Positions 1 through 5,908 of a DNA stretch of 7,009 nt are shown here, piece after piece; position 1 is the first letter of the stretch; each line of letters opens with the position of its first letter. Below the pieces are notes generated by a model. It had not been told where the DNA came from. It saw only the letters and a program-made list of their open reading frames with translations, and searched no databases. Position numbers and translations under genes: made by a program. Source of the stretch: Ga0077527 sp050250695 (GTDB lineage Bacteria > Pseudomonadota > Gammaproteobacteria > Burkholderiales > SG8-41); contig JBFWOE010000157.1 of the NCBI GenBank assembly GCA_050250695.1, forward strand, positions 1 through 7,009, read 5' to 3'.

Positions 1-1
1 C

Positions 2-250
2 GCGCCGCAGAGCCTGAAGGCGCTGTGCGCGCAGGACTGGTTCGACCACGTGGTGATCGAGGCAGACCCCTACCGCTTTCCACAGCAGCACGTGCAGATG
101 CTTCGTGACTTCGGCCGTGACGTGAATCTCGCCAACATCGCACCGGGCCAGGTGCTGCGCCTCGAGGGTTTCCGCCAGGGCGTGGGCCGCGCGGTGAACT
201 ATTCCCTGCTGTCGGGTGACGATTCACGCCCGGCGGGCATAGACCGCTGA
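2..250 (+). CDS. Phosphosulfolactate synthase (ComA)-like protein, C-terminal fragment
   Basis: Partial gene: the frame is open from the left edge and ends in TGA at 248-250, leaving 82 C-terminal residues. The diagnostic stretch is QQHVQMLRDFGRDVNLANI, followed by IAPGQVLRLEGFRQG. It matches, from memory, the C-terminal pattern of the ComA/YitD family (QQ...I..FG.NVNLGNI.P.DV..LE.LR.GLRGDT). Family members condense sulfite with phosphoenolpyruvate to give phosphosulfolactate, the first step of coenzyme M or sulfolactate synthesis, in a cytosolic TIM-barrel enzyme. The usual terminal GLRGDT is replaced here by GVGRAVNYSLLSG plus a short polar tail, so this is a divergent member and its substrate may differ. 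The catalytic residues lie upstream of the window and cannot be checked. The next gene starts 42 bases downstream on the same strand, which suggests an operon. Family assignment is fairly likely; the exact reaction is uncertain. Confidence 0.62.
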   Translation, partial: APQSLKALCAQDWFDHVVIEADPYRFPQQHVQMLRDFGRDVNLANIAPGQVLRLEGFRQGVGRAVNYSLLSGDDSRPAGIDR

Positions 251-292
251 TACACAGGCACCTGTTTTTATCAAAATTTCAAGAGAAAACTG

Positions 293-1792
293 ATGAGCAC
301 TTCGATATTCGGCTACCCTGATGTCATCGTCGTCGGCGCCGGCAATGCCGCCGCCTGCGCCGCCCTCGCCGCACGCGAGTCCGGCGGCCGCGTAATCATG
401 CTGGAAGCGGCACCGATCGAGGAATGCGGCGGCAACAGCCGCTACACCGCCGGCGCGATGCGCGTGCAGTTCAATGGCGCCGAGGATCTGAAACAGATCG
501 TTCCCGACCTCACCGAAGACGAGATCAGGAACTCCGATTTCGGCACCTACACCGCCGACCAGTTCTATGACGACATGGGCCGCATCACCCAGTACCGCAC
601 CGATCCCGATCTCTGCGAAATACTGATCTCGCGCAGCCTCGAAACCCTGACATGGATGCGCAAAAAGGGCGTCAGATTCCAGGCCAGCTTCGGCCGCCAG
701 GCAATGAAAGTCGGCGGCAAGTTCAAGTTCTTCGGCGGTCTCGCTGCGGAAACCTGGGGCGGCGGCCCCGGCCTCGTTGAAAACGAACACAAGGCCTGCG
801 AACGCGAAGGCATCACCATTTTTTACGAAACCCCGGCCACCGGACTGATCACCGATGACAATGGCACCGTGATCGGCGTCAAAGCCAAACACAAAGGCAA
901 AAACGTCGAGATACGCTGCAAGGCCGTCGTATTGGCCTGCGGCGGCTTCGAATCCAACGCCGAAATGCGCACGCGTTACCTCGGCGCCGGCTGGGACCTG
1001 GCGAAAGTGCGCGGCACCCGCTTCAACACCGGCGCCGGCATCCGCATGGCACTCGAAGCCGGGGCACTGCCCTACGGCCACTGGTCGGGCTGCCACGCTG
1101 TGGGCTGGGACATGAACGCGCCGGCCTTCGGCGACCTCGCCGTCGGCGACAACTTCCAGAAACACAGCTACCCGATCGGCATCATGATCAACGCCAACGG
1201 CGAACGTTTTGTCGACGAGGGTGCGGACATCCGCAACTACACCTATGCCAAGTACGGCGCCGTGGTACTGAACCAGCCGGGCATGTTCGCGTGGCAGATC
1301 TTCGACGCGCAGTCGATCCCGCTGCTGCGCGACGAGTACCGCATCAGGCAGGTCACCAAGGTTCGAGCCGAGACGCTGGAAGAACTGGTAAAGAAGCTCG
1401 ACGGCGTCAACGCAGAAGCCTGCCTGCGCGAAATCGCCGCCTACAACAAGGCGGTGCGCACCGACGTGCCGTTCAACCTGACGGTGAAGGACGGCCGCCG
1501 CACCGAAGGCCTGAAAATCAACAAGTCGAACTGGGCGCTGACCATCGAGCAGCCGCCCTTCGAAGCCTACGCGGTGACCTGCGGTGTGACCTTCACCTTC
1601 GGCGGCGTCAAGATCAACCAGGAAGGCAATGTCGAAGACACCGCCGGCAAACCGATCCCAGGCCTCTACGCCGCCGGTGAAATGGTCGGAGGCCTGTTCT
1701 ATCACAACTACCCCGGCGGCACCGGCCTCACCTCCGGCGCTGTCTTCGGCAAACTTGCCGGCGGCAGCGCCGGCGTCTACGCAAAACCCTGA
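293..1792 (+). CDS. FAD-dependent dehydrogenase, TcuA / fumarate reductase flavoprotein family
   Basis: A 499-residue cytosolic flavoprotein. The N-terminus has a Rossmann dinucleotide fold: DVIVVGAGNAAA (residues 10-21, GxGxxA pattern) with the acidic ribose-binding E38 at the end of the second strand, then GGNSRYTAG at 46-54. The C-terminal FAD-closing segment is also present: GLYAAGEMVGG (457-467), then HNYPGGTG (471-478) and LTSGAVFGK. This architecture is that of FAD_binding_2 enzymes (fumarate reductase, 3-ketosteroid dehydrogenase, tricarballylate dehydrogenase). The start resembles TcuA, which oxidises tricarballylate to cis-aconitate. The true substrate is not shown by the sequence. 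No signal peptide is seen, and no iron-sulfur partner (TcuB) lies next to it. The ATG at 293 is preceded by an AAGAGA ribosome site and begins just before the FAD fold, so the start is sound. It lies between a ComA-like gene and an adducin-like aldolase gene, probably in one operon. Confidence 0.85.
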   Translation: MSTSIFGYPDVIVVGAGNAAACAALAARESGGRVIMLEAAPIEECGGNSRYTAGAMRVQFNGAEDLKQIVPDLTEDEIRNSDFGTYTADQFYDDMGRITQYRTDPDLCEILISRSLETLTWMRKKGVRFQASFGRQAMKVGGKFKFFGGLAAETWGGGPGLVENEHKACEREGITIFYETPATGLITDDNGTVIGVKAKHKGKNVEIRCKAVVLACGGFESNAEMRTRYLGAGWDLAKVRGTRFNTGAGIRMALEAGALPYGHWSGCHAVGWDMNAPAFGDLAVGDNFQKHSYPIGIMINANGERFVDEGADIRNYTYAKYGAVVLNQPGMFAWQIFDAQSIPLLRDEYRIRQVTKVRAETLEELVKKLDGVNAEACLREIAAYNKAVRTDVPFNLTVKDGRRTEGLKINKSNWALTIEQPPFEAYAVTCGVTFTFGGVKINQEGNVEDTAGKPIPGLYAAGEMVGGLFYHNYPGGTGLTSGAVFGKLAGGSAGVYAKP

Positions 1793-1829
1793 TCACGGTC
1801 ACCATGTTCCAGACTGTGAGCATCCATCC

Positions 1830-1881
1830 TTGCGCCCGGCAGTTCCGGGCGTAGAATCCAGCGCTGGTACCAGACAAGGAG
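1830..1881 (+). promoter_or_regulatory. Probable sigma-70 promoter, palindrome and ribosome site of the adducin-like gene
   Basis: In the 96-base gap a -35-like TTGCGC (1830-1835) is followed after 16 bases by TAGAAT (1852-1857), a good -10 box. Transcription would begin near 1864. A strong AAGGAG ribosome site (1876-1881) lies 7 bases before the ATG at 1889. The region between the boxes forms an inverted repeat: TGCGCCCGG (1831-1839), a 5-base loop, and CCGGGCGTA (1845-1853), with one G-T pair. It has no T tract, so it is not a normal terminator. It overlaps both promoter boxes and could be an operator. Promoter calls by eye are uncertain; the ribosome site is clear. Confidence 0.45.
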
Positions 1882-1888
1882 TCACGCC

Positions 1889-2665
1889 ATGAACGCACCC
1901 GCCATCAACCTCAACAAACCGGTCCGCGAACAGGTCAGCAAGGAGGAATGGCAGGCACGCGTCGACCTAGCCGCCTGCTACCGCCTGATGGCGGAATTCG
2001 GCATGGTGGAAATGGTCGCCAACCACATCTCGGTGCGCGTACCCGGCACCCACGACCAGTTCCTGATCAACCCCTACGGCATGCTCTACGAGGAAATGAC
2101 CGCCTCGTCGATGCTGAAGATCGACCTCGAAGGCAACGTGCTGTTCAACGCCACCGATTACGGCGTCAATCAGGCCGGATTCGTGATCCACAGCGCAGTG
2201 CATGCCGCACGCCACGACGTCGAGTGCATCATCCACACCCACACCCTGGCCGGCATGGCGGTGTCGGCGATGAAATGCGGCATCATGCCGATCGCGCAGT
2301 CATCAATGCGTTTCCTCGACATCGCCTACCACGATTACGAAGGCGTCGCGCTGCGCCTCGAAGAACGCGAACGCCTGGTGCAGAACCTCGGCAACCGCGA
2401 AGCCATGGTGCTGCGCAACCATGGCCTGCTGACCACCGGCGCCAGCATCCCCGAATGTTTCAACAACATGTACCGGCTGGAGCGCGCCTGCCAGTTGCAG
2501 GTGATGGCGCTGTCTTGCAACACCGAGCTGCAGCTGCCTCCACAGGAAGTCGTCCAGTACACCAACAACCTGATGCTGCCCGGTGTACGCCGCCGCTTCG
2601 GCCTGCTCGAATGGCCTGCGCTGCTGCGCAAGCTGGATCGCGTAGATCCGTCATACAAACACTGA
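1889..2665 (+). CDS. Adducin-like class II aldolase-fold protein
   Basis: A 258-residue protein of the class II aldolase/adducin family, which normally binds zinc and cleaves or epimerises hydroxy-sugar (phosphate) substrates. Visible motifs in order: ANHISVRVPG (44-53), INPYGMLYEEMTASS (60-74), GVNQAGFVIHSAVHAAR (92-108), the metal motif HTHT (116-119), AMKCGIMPI (128-135), AYHDYEGV (146-153) and RNHGLL (176-181). H116, H118 and H178 correspond to the three zinc histidines of fuculose-phosphate aldolase. The position of its catalytic glutamate E73 aligns without gaps to G97, so retro-aldol chemistry of the classical type is doubtful. The wording of the motifs is strikingly close to the head domain of animal adducins, which is typical of this bacterial subfamily. 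The ATG follows AAGGAG at a 7-base spacing. The product is cytosolic; the substrate is unknown. It probably works with the upstream flavoprotein. Confidence 0.88.
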   Translation: MNAPAINLNKPVREQVSKEEWQARVDLAACYRLMAEFGMVEMVANHISVRVPGTHDQFLINPYGMLYEEMTASSMLKIDLEGNVLFNATDYGVNQAGFVIHSAVHAARHDVECIIHTHTLAGMAVSAMKCGIMPIAQSSMRFLDIAYHDYEGVALRLEERERLVQNLGNREAMVLRNHGLLTTGASIPECFNNMYRLERACQLQVMALSCNTELQLPPQEVVQYTNNLMLPGVRRRFGLLEWPALLRKLDRVDPSYKH

Positions 2666-2679
2666 AACGACGTCGCGCA

Positions 2680-2713
2680 GCAAAAAAAGAGCCCCGCAGG
2701 GCTCTTTTTTTGC
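2680..2713. terminator. Bidirectional intrinsic terminator
   Basis: A perfect 15-bp inverted repeat: the left arm 2680-2694 (GCAAAAAAAGAGCCC) is exactly complementary to the right arm 2699-2713, around a 4-base CGCA loop. A7 on one side and T7 on the other make a functional GC stem plus U tract in both directions. It therefore ends the + strand aldolase gene (stop at 2665) and the - strand DUF4870 gene (stop at 2728), which converge here. Confidence 0.93.
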
Positions 2714-2727
2714 GTCCGTCGCCGCGG

Positions 2728-3072
2728 TTATTTCAGCAGGCGGATGGACACCGGATACCGGTAATGCTCACCCTTGGACACCGCGACTGCTGCGAGTATG
2801 CAGAGCACCAGGTTGGCGATCAGCAGCAGCGGCATCAGCAGCATGCCGATCAGCACGAACATCAGTATCCACGAACCGACAAAGCCGATCAGCACGGTGA
2901 TCTGGAAATTCAGCGCCTCCTTGCCCTGCTCATCAACGAAAGGCGACTGGTCCTTCTTGATCAGCCAAATGATCAGCGCGCCGACAAATCCGGAAACGAT
3001 GCCCAGCAGGTGGGCCAGCATAGCGAGGTTGCGGTCGTCGGTACTCGGGGTCTGTGCCACGGGTTCATCCAT
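2728..3072 (-). CDS. DUF4870 family small membrane protein
   Basis: A 114-residue integral inner-membrane protein. A short polar N-terminus (MDEPVAQTPSTDDR) precedes a first hydrophobic helix at about residues 17-38 (ML.HLLG...GFVGALIIWLIKK). A conserved loop follows with SPFVDEQGKEALNFQ (43-57). The second hydrophobic block, 58-98, is long enough for two more helices. The order helix, then D/E-rich loop ending in EALNFQIT, then helix pair is the signature of the DUF4870 (Tic20-like) family, whose function is not established. The tail RYPVSIRLLK is cytosolic or periplasmic; topology cannot be fixed from sequence. An AGGGAG ribosome site (complement of 3081-3086) lies 8 bases before the ATG. 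The gene is transcribed alone, divergently from the hydrolase, and ends at the shared terminator. Confidence 0.87.
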   Translation of the reverse strand: MDEPVAQTPSTDDRNLAMLAHLLGIVSGFVGALIIWLIKKDQSPFVDEQGKEALNFQITVLIGFVGSWILMFVLIGMLLMPLLLIANLVLCILAAVAVSKGEHYRYPVSIRLLK

Positions 3073-3127
3073 GATGCTGTCTCCCTGTTCTGGTTATTGA
3101 CTCGGTGCAGGATCACGCACGCGTACG

Positions 3128-3157
3128 ATTGTGGCACGGGTGTACAGCCGGCGTAAA
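3128..3157 (-). promoter_or_regulatory. Possible promoter of the DUF4870 gene
   Basis: On the - strand, TTTACG (complement of 3152-3157) is followed after 18 bases by CACAAT (complement of 3128-3133), a fair -35/-10 pair about 55 bases before the ATG. The -35 box forms the loop of a small inverted repeat, GCCGG (3147-3151) and CCGGC (3158-3162). It lies within the 115-base gap between two divergent genes, where a promoter is expected. The boxes are weak matches. Confidence 0.28.
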
Positions 3158-3175
3158 CCGGCAGCGCAAAACGCT

Positions 3176-3190
3176 TAAACTCCGCACATG
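3176..3190 (+). promoter_or_regulatory. -10 box and probable leaderless start of the YheT-type gene
   Basis: TAAACT (3176-3181) ends 6 bases before the ATG at 3188. A transcript starting the usual 6-8 bases after a -10 box would begin at or next to the A of this ATG. No purine-rich ribosome site is present in the preceding 30 bases. Both facts fit a leaderless mRNA. A convincing -35 box was not found at the right distance, so this is tentative. Confidence 0.35.
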
Positions 3191-4171
3191 CCCGCTTCGT
3201 CCACTGCATACCGCGCACCGTTCTGGCTTCCGGGCGGCAACCTGCAGACCCTGTATCCGGCAATGCTCGCACCGCGTCCGCGGATCCACTGGCGCCGCGT
3301 ACGCTGGGACACCCCTGACGGCGACTTCATCGACCTCGACTGGACGGAACCCCGGGATTGCGGAATGAGGATTGAGGATGGCGGGCGGCCGTTGCTGGTG
3401 CTGTTTCACGGACTGGAAGGCAGTTCGAACAGCCATTACGCGCGGGCGCTGATGGACAACGCGGTTCGTCGCGGCTGGCGGGGCGTGGTGGCGCATTTCC
3501 GCGGCTGCAGCGGCGAGATCAACCGCCTGCCGCGCGCCTACCACTCCGGCGACAGCACCGAAATTGACTGGATCCTGCGCCGCCTGCGCGCGCAATGTGC
3601 CGGCGACGCACTGTTCGCCGCCGGCGTCTCGCTAGGGGGCAACGCGCTGCTGAAATGGCTGGGCGAACAGGGTGACGCGGCGCGCGCTGTCGTCGACCGC
3701 GCCGCGGCGATTTCTGCTCCAGTCGACCTGATGGCCGCGGGTTATGCGCTGGAACGCGGCTTCAACATGCTCTACACCCGGAACTTCCTGGCCACGATGA
3801 AGCGCAAATCACTGGCCAAGCTGGCGCGCCATCCCGGACTGTTCGATCCCGCGAGACTGGGTGCCACCCGCACGCTGCGGGAATTCGACGACCTGATTAC
3901 CTCCAGGCTGCACGGTTTCAACGGCGTCGACGACTACTACACCCGCGCCAGCAGCAAGCCACACCTCGCGCGTATCACCGTGCCGGCACTGCTGCTCAAC
4001 GCGCGCAACGATCCTTTCCTGCCTGATGCCGCATTGCCTGCGCCGCATGAGCTTTCTTCCGCGATCACCCCGGCTTTTCCCGACGAGGGCGGTCATGTCG
4101 GATTCCCGGATGCCCGGGGATCTTTCACCTGGATGCCGCGGACGGTGCTCGAATTTCTGGCTGCAGGATGA
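3188..4171 (+). CDS. YheT-family alpha/beta hydrolase
   Basis: A 327-residue cytosolic alpha/beta hydrolase of the YheT (COG0429, UPF0017) family, presumed esterases of unknown natural substrate. Family marks: PFWLPGGNLQTLYPA near the N-terminus (11-25), the oxyanion-hole strand LLVLFHGLEGSSNS (69-82), FRGCSGEINRLPRAYHSGD (104-122), and the nucleophile elbow GVSLGG with S148. The acid D275 lies in NARNDPF (271-277) and the base H303 in GGHVGF (301-306). The catalytic triad is therefore complete, and the length is normal for the family. The ATG at 3188 puts the LQT motif at the expected distance from the N-terminus, though it lacks a ribosome site. Residues about 57-66 (RDCGMRIEDG) are encoded by an odd 7-bp tandem repeat. 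The mutase gene follows 36 bases downstream, in the same frame and on the same strand. Confidence 0.9.
   Translation: MPASSTAYRAPFWLPGGNLQTLYPAMLAPRPRIHWRRVRWDTPDGDFIDLDWTEPRDCGMRIEDGGRPLLVLFHGLEGSSNSHYARALMDNAVRRGWRGVVAHFRGCSGEINRLPRAYHSGDSTEIDWILRRLRAQCAGDALFAAGVSLGGNALLKWLGEQGDAARAVVDRAAAISAPVDLMAAGYALERGFNMLYTRNFLATMKRKSLAKLARHPGLFDPARLGATRTLREFDDLITSRLHGFNGVDDYYTRASSKPHLARITVPALLLNARNDPFLPDAALPAPHELSSAITPAFPDEGGHVGFPDARGSFTWMPRTVLEFLAAG
3355..3382 (+). repeat. Four tandem 7-bp units inside the hydrolase gene
   Basis: Four consecutive heptamers: GGATTGC, GGAATGA, GGATTGA and GGATGGC, a degenerate repeat of GGATTGA. The composition differs from the surrounding GC-rich coding sequence. The repeat encodes residues of about 57-65, between two predicted core strands, so the protein probably tolerates it as a surface loop. 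The period of 7 is not a multiple of 3, so gain or loss of a single unit would break the frame. Confidence 0.6.
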
Positions 4172-4191
4172 TACAATACGCAACATATTGT
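4169..4191 (+). promoter_or_regulatory. Extended -10 promoter and AT-rich hairpin ahead of the phosphohexomutase gene
   Basis: TGATACAAT (4169-4177) is an extended -10 box (TG-N-TACAAT) whose first bases are the stop codon of the hydrolase gene. Transcription would begin near 4184, about 24 bases before the mutase ATG. No good -35 box is seen, which is usual for extended -10 promoters. The same stretch holds an inverted repeat, ACAATA (4173-4178) and TATTGT (4186-4191) around 7 bases, followed by a T run to 4195. That could act as a weak terminator for the hydrolase or as an operator. Confidence 0.42.
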
Positions 4192-4207
4192 TTTTATTGA
4201 TATTTTT

Positions 4208-5593
4208 ATGCAGCCCTCCAGCCACCCTCCGGCAGCAATTTTCAAGGCCTATGACATCCGCGGAATCGTCGGCGACACACTGACGGTCGCCGGTACCGAA
4301 ACTATAGGCCGCGCCATCGGCAGCGAAGCGCGGGCGCGCGGGCGGAACAGCGTGGTCATCGGCCGCGACGGCCGCAATTCGGGGCCTGATCTGGCGGCGG
4401 CACTGGCGCGCGGCCTGCGGGCCAGCGGCGTCGATGTCATTGATGTCGGCCAGGTGGCAACACCCATGCTCTATTTCGCCGCGCACGAACTGGGCACGCT
4501 GTCCGGCGTGATGGTCACCGGGTCGCACAATCCGCCGCAGTACAACGGTCTTAAAATGATGCTCGCGGGCGATACACTGGCCGGTGACGCCATCCAGGCG
4601 CTGCGCGCGCGCATCACCGGCAGCAATCTCGCTTCCGGCAACGGCGGCTACCGTACCCACGACATCCGCGCGGCGTATCTCGAACGCATCACCACCACCC
4701 TCAAACTGGCACGCACCATGCGCATCGCCGTCGACTGCGGCAACGGCGTCGCCGGCGCCACCGCGCCGGAACTGTATCGCCGCCTGGGTTGCAGCGTCGA
4801 AGAACTGTACTGCGAAGTCGATGGTTCTTTCCCCAACCACCACCCCGATCCATCGCAGCCGCACAACCTTGAGGACCTGATTGCCGCCCTGAAAAAAGGC
4901 GATGCCGAACTCGGACTCGCCTTCGACGGCGACGGCGACCGTCTGGGCGTGGTCACCAGATCCGGCAGGATCATCTATCCCGACCGACAGCTGATGCTGT
5001 TCGCGGCCGACGTGCTGTCGCGCATGCCCGGCAGCGAAGTCATTTTCGATGTCAAATGCACCCGCCACCTTTTCGGCTGGATCAGCAAACACGGCGGGCG
5101 GCCGGTGATGTGGAAAACCGGGCACTCGTTCATCAAGAAAAAACTCAAGGAATCCGGTGCGCCGCTGGCCGGCGAAATGAGCGGCCACATTTTCTTCAAG
5201 GAACGCTGGTACGGTTTCGACGACGGGCTCTACGCGGGTGCGCGGCTGCTCGAAATCCTCAGCCGCAGCGCCGACCCCGGTGCGGTGCTCGAGGCCTTGC
5301 CTGACTCGATCAGCACGCCGGAACTGCAATGGCCGCTCGCCGAGGGCGAAAACTACGCGCTGATGGAAACGCTGCAGAAAAGTGCGCGTTTCGACGGCGC
5401 CCGTGAAGTGATCACCATCGACGGCCTGCGCGTCGAATACGCCGATGGCTTCGGCCTCGCCCGGCCCTCGAACACCACGCCGGTCATCGTACTGCGTTTC
5501 GAAGCCGACACCACGGAAGCCCTTGAAAAAATCCAGGCGGAATTTCGCAGGGCACTGCTCGCCGTCAAACCCGGGGCGACGCTGCCGTTCTGA
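4208..5593 (+). CDS. algC: Phosphomannomutase/phosphoglucomutase (AlgC type)
   Basis: A 461-residue cytosolic alpha-D-phosphohexomutase. It interconverts mannose- or glucose-6-phosphate and the 1-phosphates through a phosphoserine, feeding GDP-mannose and UDP-glucose synthesis for exopolysaccharide and LPS. All four active-site loops are present: TGSHNP with phosphoserine S106 (104-109), the magnesium loop DGDGDR (240-245), the sugar-recognition loop GEMSGH (322-327) and the phosphate-binding RPSNTTP (419-425). Each sits exactly two residues earlier than its counterpart in Pseudomonas AlgC (S108, D242, E325, R421), and the length is nearly the same, so the bifunctional PMM/PGM assignment is strong. 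The ATG at 4208 is the only usual start after the in-frame stop at 4169-4171. No Shine-Dalgarno is visible in its AT-rich leader. Its stop overlaps a palindrome shared with the opposing gene. Confidence 0.95.
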   Translation: MQPSSHPPAAIFKAYDIRGIVGDTLTVAGTETIGRAIGSEARARGRNSVVIGRDGRNSGPDLAAALARGLRASGVDVIDVGQVATPMLYFAAHELGTLSGVMVTGSHNPPQYNGLKMMLAGDTLAGDAIQALRARITGSNLASGNGGYRTHDIRAAYLERITTTLKLARTMRIAVDCGNGVAGATAPELYRRLGCSVEELYCEVDGSFPNHHPDPSQPHNLEDLIAALKKGDAELGLAFDGDGDRLGVVTRSGRIIYPDRQLMLFAADVLSRMPGSEVIFDVKCTRHLFGWISKHGGRPVMWKTGHSFIKKKLKESGAPLAGEMSGHIFFKERWYGFDDGLYAGARLLEILSRSADPGAVLEALPDSISTPELQWPLAEGENYALMETLQKSARFDGAREVITIDGLRVEYADGFGLARPSNTTPVIVLRFEADTTEALEKIQAEFRRALLAVKPGATLPF

Positions 5594-5908
5594 TCAGCGT
5601 TTCGCCGGATTCAGCGTACCGCGGTTGTAATCCTTGTCGCCGGGCATGATGCAGCGGCCGATGCCAAACATGCACCCCTGGGCGTCCTGCGGCCGCAGCC
5701 TGTTTTCGGGATATTGATCAGCCACCGTTTTTGCCGCAGCCGCCTTCTGCGCATCCACGAATTCCCAGCGGCCGTTGGGCAACAGGCGCACTTTCTCGCC
5801 GGCGGCGGTCGTCGCGTCGATGACTGCGCCCGGCTGGGCGTGAACGACAGCCGTGAACCCGGCGAGCATCGCCAGTCCCGCAGCAGCGACCGCATGCCGG
5901 AACCGCAT
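5594..5908 (-). CDS. Small secreted protein of unknown function
   Basis: A 104-residue protein that I do not recognise. It begins with a clear Sec signal peptide: basic MRFRH, a hydrophobic core from about 6 to 22, and VHA|Q as the likely signal peptidase I site after residue 24, leaving about 80 periplasmic residues. The mature part opens with VIDATTAAGEKVRLLPNGRWEFV (29-51), a short strand-rich pattern (KV.L.P.G.WEF) found in several small periplasmic proteins. It ends with GCMFGIGRCIMPGDKDYNRG, in which C79 and C86 could form a disulfide. No CxxCH heme motif or lipobox is present. The ATG shares its A with the TAA stop of alaS (TAATG), so translation is probably coupled to alaS. The only upstream ribosome site is a weak GAGG. 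The signal peptide and operon position support a real gene; function is unknown. Confidence 0.72.
   Translation of the reverse strand: MRFRHAVAAAGLAMLAGFTAVVHAQPGAVIDATTAAGEKVRLLPNGRWEFVDAQKAAAAKTVADQYPENRLRPQDAQGCMFGIGRCIMPGDKDYNRGTLNPAKR

Noticed and set aside
254..269. Hairpin ACAG-GCAC-CTGT followed by T5 between the first two genes
   Set aside because: A four-bp stem is too weak for a convincing intrinsic terminator, and the gene order suggests an operon. The gap otherwise holds only the ribosome site.
224..1705. 493-codon open frame antisense to the flavoprotein gene
   Set aside because: The opposing frame carries clear FAD motifs; the antisense product is low-complexity Ala/Gly/Val/Asp text with no domain, as expected from third-codon GC bias.
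3097..3129. TTGACT and TACGAT as a + strand promoter
   Set aside because: The spacing is 21 bases, too long for a sigma-70 promoter.
1948..3156. 402-codon + frame through the aldolase gene, terminator and DUF4870 gene
   Set aside because: It is an Arg/Pro/His-rich shadow that reads through a strong terminator and antisense to a recognised membrane protein.
4169..4210. Hydrolase and mutase frames are the same and separated by one TGA, suggesting a read-through fusion
   Set aside because: Same-frame neighbours occur by chance one time in three. Both proteins have family-typical full lengths, and no recoding signal is seen around the stop.
3809..5329. 506-codon antisense frame spanning the hydrolase and mutase genes
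   Set aside because: It crosses two well-supported + strand genes and their promoter region, and shows no recognisable motif.
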